Position numbers and translations under genes: made by a program
Part shown: piece after piece, positions 1-8,364 of the stretch
How the letters are laid out: each line of letters opens with the position of its first letter
How positions within the stretch are numbered: position 1 is the first letter of the stretch
NCBI RefSeq assembly: GCF_029360765.1
Contig: NZ_JARKNA010000001.1
Coordinates: 248,001 to 312,000, forward strand
Length of the DNA stretch: 64,000 nucleotides
Origin: Terrimonas pollutisoli
Lineage (GTDB): Bacteria > Bacteroidota > Bacteroidia > Chitinophagales > Chitinophagaceae
Direction of reading: 5' to 3'
Notes under the pieces: model-generated
Database searches by the model: none
Told to the model about the DNA's origin: nothing
Seen by the model: the letters and a program-made list of their open reading frames with translations, nothing else

Positions 1-2
1 CC

Positions 3-935
3 CTTTCGCCTTTGCTGGGCTATTTGACCAGGTTTGATTTATCACCGCAGCTCCTGGCTTTCGTGAACAATGTGCCATTCTTTATAGCGTTAGGTTTATT
101 TTCAGAACTCTTTTGTTTTTTGCTGGCTTTAGCCAAACGAAACAAGTTGATAGAAACTGAGAAAAATCATTTGCAGCAGAATTATACCAATCAGCTTGAA
201 ACCGAATTGACAAAACGTACACATGAAATTGAACAACAAAGCCGGCAACTGGAAAAACAACATGCTGACCAGTTGCAATTGTCTTTTGAACAAAAGTTAT
301 CAGAAATAGAAATGTCGGCGCTCCGGGCACAAATGAATCCGCATTTTATTTTCAACTGCCTGAATTCAATCAAGCTTTATACTACCGATAATGAATCAGC
401 CAAAGCTGCTGATTATCTTACCAAGTTCAGCCGTCTTATTCGTTTAGTGCTGGAAAATTCCCGTTCAGAAAAAGTTACACTGAAAAATGAATTGGAAGCG
501 CTGTCCTTATATATGGAAATGGAAACCATGCGGTTTAAAAGTAAGCTGAACTTTACTATCGAAACAGATCCGGCTCTCGATACTGACCTGGTTGAAATGC
601 CACCGCTGCTTCTGCAGCCTTATGTGGAAAATGCCATCTGGCATGGACTGATGCACAAAAGGGAAGGAGGCAGTGTGTATGTAAAAATCAAGCAACTGAA
701 ATCTGAACGGTTGCAAATTACCATCACAGACGATGGCATTGGCCGGGCCAGGGCGGCTGAGTTAAAAAGTAAATCAGCTATCGCCGGTAAATCATTTGGG
801 ATGAAAGTGACAGGAGAACGCATTGCTCTTATCAACCACCTCTATAAAACCAATGCTAAAGTACAGGTGAATGATTTGACGGATGCGGAAGGAAATGCAG
901 CAGGTACGGAAGTGGTAATAGAGATATTGATTTAA
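3..935 (+). CDS. LytS/YehU-type sensor histidine kinase, 5' end outside window
   Basis: This is a membrane histidine kinase of the His_kinase (PF06580) class, which phosphorylates a LytTR response regulator. The frame is open to the left edge, so the N-terminus is missing. What remains has the end of a membrane region (about residues 15-45), a glutamine/glutamate-rich coiled coil, the phospho-acceptor motif NPHFIFNCLNSI, and a HATPase domain with N-box PYVENAIWHGLM and G-box DDGIG. The LytTR regulator starts 30 bp downstream, so the two are almost certainly one operon and a cognate pair. The missing N-terminus may carry a 7TMR-type sensor; the signal sensed cannot be told from here. Confidence 0.93.
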   Translation, partial: LSPLLGYLTRFDLSPQLLAFVNNVPFFIALGLFSELFCFLLALAKRNKLIETEKNHLQQNYTNQLETELTKRTHEIEQQSRQLEKQHADQLQLSFEQKLSEIEMSALRAQMNPHFIFNCLNSIKLYTTDNESAKAADYLTKFSRLIRLVLENSRSEKVTLKNELEALSLYMEMETMRFKSKLNFTIETDPALDTDLVEMPPLLLQPYVENAIWHGLMHKREGGSVYVKIKQLKSERLQITITDDGIGRARAAELKSKSAIAGKSFGMKVTGERIALINHLYKTNAKVQVNDLTDAEGNAAGTEVVIEILI

Positions 936-964
936 AAATTATTAAAGTATTCAAGTTTATACTG

Positions 965-1705
965 ATGTTAAAAGCAATCCTGATTGACGATGAACCGGAC
1001 AGTATCCGCTTGCTGGCATTGCAGTTAAAAGCGCATTGTCCGAAAGTAGAAATTGCAGGGCAATACACGAACAGTATGGAAGGATTGCAGGCTATCCGAA
1101 CATTGAAACCGGATGTGGTTTTTCTCGATGTAGAAATGCCTGAGATGAATGGATTTGAATTATTGGATCAGTTGGATGATATTTTCTTCAGCCTGATTTT
1201 CGTAACGGCGTATAATGAATTTGCTTTAAAAGCTTTTCGTTTCAGCGCTCTTGACTACCTGGTAAAACCATTGGATACATCCGAATTGCAGGAGGCTGTA
1301 AAAAAAGCCGAAAAGCACCAGCGGGTTGATCAGGGACAAATTGAATTGTTGCGATCACAATTGCAGCGGCAGCAACAACCTCAAAAAATAGCCGTGCCAT
1401 TTCACACCGGTGTTGTGTTTGTAGAACTAAAAGACCTGGTTTATTGTGAAGCAGAAGGGAATTATACAAAACTTGTTTTAACTGGCGGAAAAACTTACCT
1501 GCTAAGTAAAACACTGCGTGAAGTACAGGAAGTATTGGAAGAAAGAAATTTTTTGCGTGTACATCGTCAATACATCATCAACCTTGATCACATCAAATCC
1601 TATCATAAAGGAGATGCCGCATATCTCGTTATGCAGGGAGATATAAATATTCCCGTAGCAAAAAATCAAAAAGAACGACTGGTGCAAAAATTCGGTTGGC
1701 TATAA
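965..1705 (+). CDS. LytTR-family response regulator
   Basis: A cytoplasmic two-component response regulator of 246 residues. The receiver domain (residues 1-120) has the acidic pair DDE at 8-10, the phospho-acceptor Asp55 in VVFLDVEMPEMNG, and a conserved KP near residue 100. The C-terminal LytTR DNA-binding domain (about 145-246) has the typical YCEAEGNYT and FLRVHRQYIINL segments. It lies 30 bp after the histidine kinase and is its likely partner. LytTR regulators bind direct repeats upstream of targets. The secreted protein and receptor downstream could be targets, but no site was identified, so this is only a guess from position. Confidence 0.95.
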   Translation: MLKAILIDDEPDSIRLLALQLKAHCPKVEIAGQYTNSMEGLQAIRTLKPDVVFLDVEMPEMNGFELLDQLDDIFFSLIFVTAYNEFALKAFRFSALDYLVKPLDTSELQEAVKKAEKHQRVDQGQIELLRSQLQRQQQPQKIAVPFHTGVVFVELKDLVYCEAEGNYTKLVLTGGKTYLLSKTLREVQEVLEERNFLRVHRQYIINLDHIKSYHKGDAAYLVMQGDINIPVAKNQKERLVQKFGWL

Positions 1706-1849
1706 TCCATAGTTTCTCTGATCTTCCCCGCTCACTCAAAACGTTCCCTCAAGGAAAAACAAAGTGCCTTCACAGGATTGTTATGCAAATCACTCCGGTT
1801 AAACCGGAAGTTTGTTTAAAATTATTCACTCACCTAAAGCATTTTTAAA

Positions 1850-2374
1850 ATGAAAAAGTTTATCTGTTTAGGGCCGATCCGGCTTTTTGCTGCAACTGTT
1901 TTCTTATTAATGGGTGGAATCCTCCATGCTCAAGATCGAAGCAAGGATGAAGCATCCATCAATAAGCAGGTGGATGCTATGATATATAGCTGGAATAATC
2001 ATAATTATGATGATCTGAAAAACTATACTACAGAAAATACCGATTGGGTGAATGGCGTAGGTATGTGGTGGAAAGGGCAAAAAGAGTATCAATATGCACA
2101 CCAGGCCTATCATAATACAATGTTTAAGGAATCGATAATGGAGAAAAAATCTGTGGTCATCCGCTTTGTAACAAAGGATGTTGCCATAGCACATCTTGTG
2201 TGCCATCTTAGCGGTACCATGATACATGAAGGAAAGAAGGACGATCCAGAAGATATCCTGGAAACCCTGGTTTATGTGAAAGTAAACGGGGAGTGGTTAG
2301 TGACTGCAGGAGTAGTAGTTCCTATTGTAAAAGAAGTACAACAGTATGACCCGGTGAAACAAATGCCGAAGTAA
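1850..2374 (+). CDS. secreted SnoaL/DUF4440-like protein
   Basis: A 174-residue protein with a Sec signal peptide (residues 1-28, ending near LHAQD). The mature part resembles the NTF2/SnoaL-like fold: an N-terminal helix with an IxxxxxxxxxAWNNHD-like segment (MIYSWNNHNYDD), a central TDWVNGVGMWWKG motif, and a closing strand pair ending VKVNGEWLVTAG. Proteins of this type (DUF4440, SgcJ/EcaC family) are common in Bacteroidota; many have no known substrate. The start was chosen because it gives the signal peptide. The stop is followed after about 140 bp by a TonB-dependent receptor. No specific reaction is claimed. Confidence 0.8.
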   Translation: MKKFICLGPIRLFAATVFLLMGGILHAQDRSKDEASINKQVDAMIYSWNNHNYDDLKNYTTENTDWVNGVGMWWKGQKEYQYAHQAYHNTMFKESIMEKKSVVIRFVTKDVAIAHLVCHLSGTMIHEGKKDDPEDILETLVYVKVNGEWLVTAGVVVPIVKEVQQYDPVKQMPK

Positions 2375-2512
2375 TGATGAACCATCATTTAGCCAAACAG
2401 TTCGGAGTTGTGTTCATGGTGAATCTTGCAACCCGGATTTTATCGGGGGCTGTGCTATATTATCGCCCTCTATCATGCCACATTACTGTTTACACGTATT
2501 CAACCTTTTGTT

Positions 2513-4954
2513 ATGAAAAATTATCCTTTTCTAAACATTCCCCTTTACATCTTCATGTTCATCAGCCTGTTTATAAGCTCCGGCTTGTACAGCCAGTTGC
2601 TTCAGGGAAAAGTAACAAGCTCAAACGGAGAGTCACTTTCCAACGCAAATGTTTTGCTGCTCAACAGCCGGGACTCTTCTCTGTTAAAAGGCGCAGTATC
2701 AGGTAAAGCCGGGAATTATAAGTTTCAAAATATCCGCCCGGGCACTTACCTCTTATCAGCGTCAATGTCGGGGTATCAAACTGCTTACTCCCGGGCCCCG
2801 GTAATTGTTGGCGAAAACGAAATTGCTGTCACCATTCCTGTATTGAATCTTTCAGAAAATGTAAAACAGCTTGGTGAAGTAAAGGTGATGGCCACTCGCC
2901 CCTTTATTGTACAGGAAATAGACCGCACCGTGGTGAATGTGGCCAATAGCATTGTGTCTGCCGGCAATACCGCCCTCGAAGTTTTGGAACGTTCACCAGG
3001 AATTATGGTTGACCGGCAAAATAATGTTATCTCCATGCTTGGGAAAGACGGAGTAAATGTAATGATCAATGGAAAATTAAATTACATGCCCGCTTCATCA
3101 GTGATACAAATGCTGGAAGGCATGAACGCAGCAAACATTGACAAAATAGAGCTTATTACAACACCGCCAGCGAATTTTGACGCACAGGGAAATGCCGGTT
3201 ACATCAATATCGTTTTAAAACAGAATGACAATTTTGGCACTAACGGATCCGTATCCGGCACCATTGGCTATGGCAAAGGATGGATGGGCCAGGCAAGCCT
3301 GAACATGAATCACCGTAAGGGAAAAACAAATGTTTTCGGGAATATTTCTTTATCAAGAACAAAAAAACCTACTCCATTTAATGGATACAGCCGGGTATCC
3401 AATAACGGGAACATTACTGAAAATTATTTCAACACAGACAGAGTTGATACCACCTGGAATTATAATGCCCGGCTGGGGTTGGATTACCAGGCAAGCAGTC
3501 GCACCTTATTGGGGCTTTTAATTACAAGTGGCGGCAGGTTGTTCCGGCAGGGAGAGCGCCGAAACAACCCGACTTATTTAAACAGTCAGCCTGATACACT
3601 GCGAACCAGTTCCAACAGTGAGATTAATAACTTGTTGAATTATGGTGCAAATCTTAACCTGCAACATACATTTAAGGATGGCCAGGATTTAAAGGTGAAT
3701 GCAGATTATATTCACTACATTAATGACCAGCCTGTCAACTATTATACCCAATTTTATGACAAGGCCGGGGCTTTTATTTATGATTCCACCGCAAGGAGCA
3801 AAAAAAAGACTCCCATAGATTTTTGGGTAGCGGGTGCAGATTATTCCAGGAAACTTTCCAAAAAGATAAGCATGGATGCCGGCATTAAGGGAACCATCGC
3901 TTCTTTTAACAATGACATCAGTTATGAAAGACTGGTACAAAATAACTGGGAGAGAGATCCTTTCTACTCTGCGGTATATACACTCAAAGAAAATTATTCC
4001 GCTGCCTACATTTCATTTAATATGACTGCAAGCGAAAAAATAAGTATCAAAACAGGCCTTCGTTATGAGTACACCAATTCGAATCTCGGTACGCGGGATA
4101 CAAAAAATATTGTTGACCGGCATTATGGAAACCTGTTCCCCAGTTTTTTTCTTTCGCATAAGGTAAATGATAATAATACCTTCACAGTTTCCTACAACGC
4201 CAGAATTGACAGGCCTAAAATCAATCAACTGGCCCCCTTTACTTATTTCACCAGTTCAAATTCTGTGTTGACCGGCAATCCTGCTTTGCAGCCTGCCATT
4301 TCCAATAAGGTGAGTTTGGGTTATTCCTTAAGAAAATATTTCTTTTCGGTAGCGTTTGCCAAGGAAGACCATGCCATAGCAGAATTCCAGCCAACGGTTG
4401 ATTCGGTAACCAACAAGACAATCGTCACCGCTGAAAATCTTAAGAATAAAAAGCTGGTGTCTGCTGTGGTTTCTATTCCAGTATCTGTTTCAAAATGGTG
4501 GAGCATGTTTTATAATATAACCGGCCTGTGGGAACAGGTGAATGCCATTTATAAAAACGAGCCGGTACACCTGGAAAATAAAAACATTAATATTTATATG
4601 AGCCAGCGGTTTAACCTGCCGAAAGATTTTTCAATTGAGCTGTCAGGGTTTTATCTGTCACGGTCTTTGCGTGGTATCGCAATGAACAGGGCAATGGGTA
4701 AGCTTGATTTTGGGCTGAGAAAAAAAATGTCCGAAAAAGATGCCATCAATTTTTCGGTGGATGATGTATTTAATATTTTTGAATTCAGAAGTTATGCAGA
4801 CATCCCGGAGCATAACCTTGTAGGCCACATTCGTTTCAAATTCGCACAAAGGACTTTCAAGATTACCTACTCACGAAATTTTGGTAACATAAAGCTGAAA
4901 CAGAACAGAAACATTACGACGGGTGCAGAAGAAGAGAAAAAGCGGGTTGAATAG
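2513..4954 (+). CDS. TonB-dependent receptor with carboxypeptidase-like N-domain (not a SusC)
   Basis: An outer-membrane receptor of 813 residues. I place the start at 2513 because it gives a Sec signal peptide; the in-frame start at 2426 only adds residues in front of it. After the signal comes a carboxypeptidase regulatory-like beta-sandwich (LLQGKVTSSNGESLSNANV, about 25-105). A plug domain follows with MLGKDGVNVMINGKLNY and IELITTPPANFDAQGNAGYINI, then a beta-barrel of the OMP_b-brl_3 type. It lacks the SusC signature and has no SusD partner. The substrate is unknown; such receptors may import iron complexes, peptides or other ligands. It is separate from the glycan locus further right. 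Confidence 0.9.
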   Translation: MKNYPFLNIPLYIFMFISLFISSGLYSQLLQGKVTSSNGESLSNANVLLLNSRDSSLLKGAVSGKAGNYKFQNIRPGTYLLSASMSGYQTAYSRAPVIVGENEIAVTIPVLNLSENVKQLGEVKVMATRPFIVQEIDRTVVNVANSIVSAGNTALEVLERSPGIMVDRQNNVISMLGKDGVNVMINGKLNYMPASSVIQMLEGMNAANIDKIELITTPPANFDAQGNAGYINIVLKQNDNFGTNGSVSGTIGYGKGWMGQASLNMNHRKGKTNVFGNISLSRTKKPTPFNGYSRVSNNGNITENYFNTDRVDTTWNYNARLGLDYQASSRTLLGLLITSGGRLFRQGERRNNPTYLNSQPDTLRTSSNSEINNLLNYGANLNLQHTFKDGQDLKVNADYIHYINDQPVNYYTQFYDKAGAFIYDSTARSKKKTPIDFWVAGADYSRKLSKKISMDAGIKGTIASFNNDISYERLVQNNWERDPFYSAVYTLKENYSAAYISFNMTASEKISIKTGLRYEYTNSNLGTRDTKNIVDRHYGNLFPSFFLSHKVNDNNTFTVSYNARIDRPKINQLAPFTYFTSSNSVLTGNPALQPAISNKVSLGYSLRKYFFSVAFAKEDHAIAEFQPTVDSVTNKTIVTAENLKNKKLVSAVVSIPVSVSKWWSMFYNITGLWEQVNAIYKNEPVHLENKNINIYMSQRFNLPKDFSIELSGFYLSRSLRGIAMNRAMGKLDFGLRKKMSEKDAINFSVDDVFNIFEFRSYADIPEHNLVGHIRFKFAQRTFKITYSRNFGNIKLKQNRNITTGAEEEKKRVE

Positions 4955-5014
4955 TAATAGCAATCTTTCTATGCCGCAGTTCGTGCTCGCCCGTCCTGTG
5001 GGTACTCACCATAG

Positions 5015-5212
5015 CAGAATGTAATGATTGCCTATGCCAAAACAAATGCTTACGCTGAGTTTAAGGAAAGAGAAAAAGGCATGTTGAAAAAAGGAATGCT
5101 TGCAGATCTTGCGGTGTTATCACAAGATATTTTCACCATACCAGCAGAGCAACTTCCTGCTACTGTTAGTGTGCTTACCATCATAGATGGAAAAATTGTT
5201 TATCAAAAATAG
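5015..5212 (+). pseudogene. C-terminal stub of an amidohydrolase
   Basis: A short reading frame, opened by a stop at 5012, encodes the closing segment of a metal-dependent amidohydrolase of the YtcJ type. The order is NAYAEFKEREKGMLKKGMLADLAVLSQDIF (quoted in parts: NAYAEFKEREKG, then KGMLADLAVLSQDIF), followed by TIIDGKIVYQK. In intact family members this strip follows several hundred residues with the metal ligands, none of which is present upstream. The preceding bases show no related sequence, so the bulk of the gene was deleted. It lies in a decayed zone with other broken genes. The ATG at 5024 is unlikely to make a functional protein. Confidence 0.75.
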
Positions 5213-6200
5213 ACTGACATGTTTGCAAAAAAATAACCGGAATTATCTTTCTTTTTCATCCTTTCTTCCTTCGTTCTTCTTTGCTTGCAATAACTCAGCC
5301 TCATAAATGGCTATTTCTTCAGCAGTAGCACTTGCTCAATCGATAGGTACGCCACTTGCTGAACTTTTGGGTGGTAAAGTAAAGGTGTAGAGCTTCAAAG
5401 AGAACTGCTGCAATTGTTCAGCGTTAATGTGCTATCATATTAATGATACTGTTGTGTGCTTCAATATTTTTGTCGCATTGCTTTGAAGAGAATACATCTT
5501 TTAGAAAGAATGACCCTTATTCCTTTGACCATCTAAATGAAGTCAAGACAAAATAACTTATACGAAATAGGAATCAATTACCTTAAACTTGATTGCATTG
5601 GCTTTCGGGGTAGTGCTGGCATGGTCAGCTTAATGGAACGCGAACTCGTTACAAAGAAAGGTTGCAGCACTGTTATTGAACTTTTTGGTAGTGTAACACT
5701 GGACACTGGCCTCTCCCTTCTATTAATTCATTTAGTAGAAAACACGAAACCATCACATTTTAATATTCATTAGAAAATCCGTTACATTCTTGGTGACAAA
5801 AAAAGCTTGACTTCAAAGCGCTATATTAGTTTGGTAGTATCTACTTCGAAAAACCTCTTGCATACAAAGCAACTTTTTACTTTTAAAAACTTCAGAAAAC
5901 TGCAAACATAGATGGTAAGTCCAATCACAAATGAATTAATAACTACAACGCTTTCCGGGGTACCGTTTTGTTCCAAAAGCACTTATGAAACAATTAAATT
6001 GATAAGGGCAATAGCCATTAACTTTAAACCTACATGCTTTAGTTTTTGCACTCAAAGACCACTTGCATACACATGCAATTTTTTCACGTTTTTAAAACTG
6101 TGGACATAGATTGTAAAGCCAATCCTAACTGAATGAAGTCATTGGAAGAGTTTAAAGTATTGAGTTTATGTTTCGTAACAGCTTCAGAAACAATTACTTT
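5213..6200. other. non-coding, decayed region
   Basis: About 1 kb with only short unconvincing frames (for example 5537-5773 and 5912-6109), low G+C and no recognisable protein family. It holds a diverged direct repeat (listed separately). It looks like degraded DNA between the receptor gene and the tRNA-like element. Confidence 0.6.
5850..6138 (+). repeat. diverged direct repeat, about 85 bp units
   Basis: Copy 1 (about 5852-5938) and copy 2 (about 6060-6138) share the order CTTGCATACA, a T-rich stretch with TTTTTAAAAC, then ACATAGATNGTAAGTCCAAT-like sequence and a final ATGAA. Copies are spaced about 207 bp and have point changes and small indels. They were seen by eye; the extent of the unit is approximate. 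Confidence 0.55.
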
Positions 6201-6204
6201 TGTT

Positions 6205-6256
6205 GCAAGAGGGCATGGCATGCAAAAGGTCACCGGTTCGATTCCGGTAATCTCCA
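6205..6256 (+). other. tRNA-3'-end-like element, copy A
   Basis: The segment has a perfect T-arm: stem ACCGG (6232-6236), seven-base loop TTCGATT, and stem CCGGT (6244-6248). It is followed by AATCTCC plus a discriminator-like A at 6256. Upstream, GCAAGAG and a small GC-rich hairpin occupy the place of D and anticodon arms. No GGAGATT-like 5' acceptor strand is present about 70-90 bases upstream, so I do not call it a tRNA gene. It is probably the 3' part of a tRNA left by an integration event, or a tRNA-mimicking end of a mobile cassette. Confidence 0.65.
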
Positions 6257-6257
6257 C

Positions 6258-6287
6258 AAAAGGTTCTGCCAATTCAGAACCTTTTTT
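6258..6287 (+). terminator. intrinsic terminator after tRNA-like copy A
   Basis: The 11 bp stem AAAAGGTTCTG / CAGAACCTTTT surrounds loop CCAATT and runs into a T-tract. It directly follows the tRNA-like element, as expected after a tRNA gene, and lies just before the GIY-YIG start codon. Confidence 0.8.
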
Positions 6288-6292
6288 AGTTT

Positions 6293-6589
6293 ATGGTCTT
6301 TCTCGTTTACATTCTTTATTCTGCATCATTTGATCAATATTATGTTGGTCATTCTCAGAATATTCGGGACAGAATTTTTCGTCATAACAATTCGGGTAGT
6401 AAAGCGACGAAAAAAGCTAATGATTGGAAACTTGTGTATTCTGAAACCTTTGATACAAAAAAGGCTGCAGCCAAAAGGGAAACTGCGATTAAGAAAAAGA
6501 AAAGCCGAAATTATATTGAATGGTTGCTTAATTCAGCTGGCAAGAGCGTCCCGAAGGCGTTCGGGAAGGTCACCGGTTCGACTCCGTAA
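6293..6589 (+). CDS. small GIY-YIG nuclease-family protein
   Basis: A 98-residue protein with a complete GIY-YIG core: VYILYS (GIY strand) and QYYVGHS (YIG strand), the catalytic-type Arg in DRIFRHN, and the later Lys-rich KAAAKRETAIKKKKSRNYIEWL segment with the conserved Glu. Stand-alone domains of this class are common in Bacteroidota and often misnamed UvrC; their role is unknown, and homing or DNA-repair roles have been proposed. The last 20 residues are not family sequence: the frame runs through tRNA-like copy B and stops inside its T-arm, where a missing G creates TAA at 6587. The start at 6293 follows a terminator, so expression may need its own weak promoter. Confidence 0.85.
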   Translation: MVFLVYILYSASFDQYYVGHSQNIRDRIFRHNNSGSKATKKANDWKLVYSETFDTKKAAAKRETAIKKKKSRNYIEWLLNSAGKSVPKAFGKVTGSTP

Positions 6590-6595
6590 TCTCCA
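6531..6595 (+). other. tRNA-like element, copy B (3' flank of the GIY-YIG gene)
   Basis: ATTCAGCTGGCAAGAGCGT resembles a tRNA D-arm. It is followed by a 6 bp hairpin CCCGAA-GGCG-TTCGGG (6550-6565). Then comes a stretch that matches copy A over about 31 bases: AAGGTCACCGGTTCG, a T-arm with one G lost (CCGT at 6584-6587), and AATCTCCAC. The 5' bases do not pair with AATCTCC, so it is not an intact tRNA. It overlaps the 3' end of the nuclease gene. Confidence 0.65.
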
Positions 6596-6599
6596 CTTC

Positions 6600-6641
6600 A
6601 CCGGACAACGTCAGATTTTTGAATAGTTGTCCGGTTTTTTT
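6600..6641 (+). terminator. intrinsic terminator after tRNA-like copy B
   Basis: A 10 bp stem ACCGGACAAC / GTTGTCCGGT encloses a 16-base loop and ends in seven T. It is placed relative to copy B much as the first terminator is to copy A. Confidence 0.8.
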
Positions 6642-6844
6642 GTTGGCTGAAACCTTTACTGGTATTGAGTATTAGCCGGACAGCCTCATTGATTCTTGGT
6701 GTTCGACTTTTTTCTTTCGAAGAAAATAAGTTTTCCGGAAAAATTGAACCGAGTAGTTTTCGCTTGATGGAAACATCTGCTTTTCTATAAAGAGGCTTAT
6801 GTTGGAAAGCAAGTCAATAGCATCAATTACATTAGCCCTTGTCC

Positions 6845-6989
6845 AAGTTTTATTTTTTCCTGCCAGGTTAAAACAAATTTTTCGCCTCCATCAATATAAT
6901 AAATCTGGAAAGTAGGGACTGATTACATTTGGATAGTTCCACTTTTCATTCAGCTTAACATAGTCTACATGTAATAACGAGAAATTATG
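6845..6989 (-). pseudogene. broken N-terminal part of an AraC-family regulator
   Basis: Read on the minus strand from 6989, the translation HNFSLLHVDYVKLNEKWNYP followed by NVISPYF matches the start of the intact AraC regulator encoded at 11640-12527 (HSFSLLHINYAKLDTHWNYS, NVLSPYYR). A frameshift and a stop follow, after which the next frame continues with IDGGEKFV, matching LIDEGEGYI of the paralogue. Further left (down to about 6700) nothing convincing of the HTH domain remains. The 5' leader (7037-7065) is also shared with the intact gene. It is a decayed duplicate, in the same orientation and likewise next to fucose genes. Confidence 0.8.
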
Positions 6990-7036
6990 TCCAGGAAATT
7001 ATATGCTCCTTTTCTAAAAATCAACGTTCCGAAAAA

Positions 7037-7065
7037 GTCGGATTTGGACAAAACAAAGTCTTTTT
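7037..7065 (-). repeat. leader sequence shared with the intact AraC gene
   Basis: GTCGGATTTGG followed by AAAACAAAGTCTTTTT matches 12552-12581, where GTCGGATTTG is followed by AAAATAAAGTCTTTTT. Both lie just upstream of the AraC reading frames (minus strand). It may be a conserved promoter or operator, or just part of the duplicated segment. Confidence 0.55.
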
Positions 7066-7270
7066 AGCGCAATTAAAATGGAAGGCCGGAGAATAAATTT
7101 GTTATTAAGTAGTTCCATTTTCATCATGACGCATTGCCAAATGAATACATCACTTCCTAAAAACGTAGCAACTACCAAAGTTTCTAAAACAGAATTCGAA
7201 TTTATTTTAGTGATTTCTTTATTCTTCTTAGCAACACTGGATATCTCAATTGAAAAATCAAGAATAAAAA

Positions 7271-8332
7271 ATGAAAGCGCATCATAAGCAGGAAGCAAAA
7301 GAGATTGCTACTTTACATCTTCCGCCTGTTATTTTTGGAACCAGTGGTTTAGGAAATTTATTTGTTGCTCTTGAAGAAGAAGAGAATCTGAATATAGTAA
7401 GTGAATGTGTCCGTTTGTCGAAAGGAAAAGTGGTATTTGATTCGGCAGGAAAGTATGGTGCCGGTCTGGCATTAGAAACACTCGGGAAATGTCTTAGGCA
7501 ATTAAATGTAGCACCGGAAAAAGTTGTTATCAGTAATAAGTTGGGCTGGGTTCGTACGAAACTAAACACAAAAGAACCAACTTTTGAACCTGGTGTTTGG
7601 AAAAATTTAAAACATGATGCTGTTCAAAAAATAAGTTACGATGGCATCATGGAATGTTTCGAACAGGGTAATGAACTGCTGAATGGATACTATCCTCAAA
7701 TGGTTTCTGTTCACGACCCCGATGAATATATTGCTGCAGCAAAAAGCTATTCTGATTCAGAAAAATTGTACGAAGATATTCTCGATGCATACGAAGCTTT
7801 GTATGATCTGAAGAAACAAGGAAAAGTGCAGTTCATTGGGGTTGGTGCAAAAAATTGGAAAATCATAAAGCGAATAGCGGCAGATGTAGAATTAGATTGG
7901 ATCATGATTGCCAACAGCATGACGATTAGAAGCCATCCACAAGAGTTGTTGGATTTTATTATAGAGATGGAGAAAAAAGGTGTTTATGTAATTAATTCTG
8001 CTGTGTTTCATTCTGGCTTTCTTGTAGGTAGTGATTATTTCGACTATCGACTGATTGAAAAAGATGCTTCGCAAAATGATGCATTGTTCAAATGGAGAGA
8101 ACAATTTTTTGAAACATGCAATCAGTTTAATGTGAAACCGGCAGAAGCCTGTGTACAGTTTGCATTGAATGTTCCCGGGGTGAAAAGCATTGCATTGAAT
8201 ACTTCACATGCAAGCCGTGTAAAAGAAAATATAGATATGGGAGATGCCATTATTCCGGTTCAGTTTTGGAACGAAATGAAAGCCGGAAACTTAATTGATG
8301 TTAATTGCCAGCAATGGCTTCAACAAATTTGA
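7271..8332 (+). CDS. aldo/keto reductase, probable L-fucose (D-threo-aldose) 1-dehydrogenase
   Basis: A cytoplasmic NAD(P)-dependent aldo/keto reductase of 353 residues. Family marks are VIFGTSGLGNLF near the N-terminus, FDSAGKYGAG with the catalytic Asp and Tyr, the Lys of SNKLGW, VSVHDPDEY with the His, and FIGVGAKN. The closest type known to me is D-threo-aldose/L-fucose 1-dehydrogenase, which oxidises L-fucose to the lactone. The next gene is a zinc dehydrogenase, then a mutarotase and an alpha-L-fucosidase, which supports fucose as substrate. The ATG at 7271 has an A-rich region in front. Galactose or arabinose activity cannot be excluded. Confidence 0.85.
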   Translation: MKAHHKQEAKEIATLHLPPVIFGTSGLGNLFVALEEEENLNIVSECVRLSKGKVVFDSAGKYGAGLALETLGKCLRQLNVAPEKVVISNKLGWVRTKLNTKEPTFEPGVWKNLKHDAVQKISYDGIMECFEQGNELLNGYYPQMVSVHDPDEYIAAAKSYSDSEKLYEDILDAYEALYDLKKQGKVQFIGVGAKNWKIIKRIAADVELDWIMIANSMTIRSHPQELLDFIIEMEKKGVYVINSAVFHSGFLVGSDYFDYRLIEKDASQNDALFKWREQFFETCNQFNVKPAEACVQFALNVPGVKSIALNTSHASRVKENIDMGDAIIPVQFWNEMKAGNLIDVNCQQWLQQI

Positions 8333-8364
8333 ACATAATTCATTTTAAATTTTTAAGGAAGAAA

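Noticed and set aside
1793..1810. TCCGGTTAAACCGGA palindrome before the SnoaL-like gene
   Set aside because: Could be an operator or terminator, but there is no T-tract and no second copy to support either.
2374..2706. 110-codon frame overlapping the receptor gene start
   Set aside because: It is in a different frame over the receptor's signal and N-domain, which have clear family character.
5307..5390. Possible HTH-protein tail (LAQSIGTPLAELLGG-like translation)
   Set aside because: The likeness to the end of an XRE-type helix-turn-helix is short and the rest of such a domain is missing; too weak to list.
5537..5773. 78-codon frame in the decayed zone
   Set aside because: No family match, no clear ribosome site, lies among broken sequence.
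6205..6256. Complete tRNA gene
   Set aside because: T-arm and 3' acceptor strand are good, but no pairing 5' acceptor strand, D-arm or anticodon loop could be placed upstream.
6168..6626. 152-codon plus-strand frame across the tRNA-like elements
   Set aside because: It runs through a terminator and over the GIY-YIG gene in another frame; the translation has no family character.
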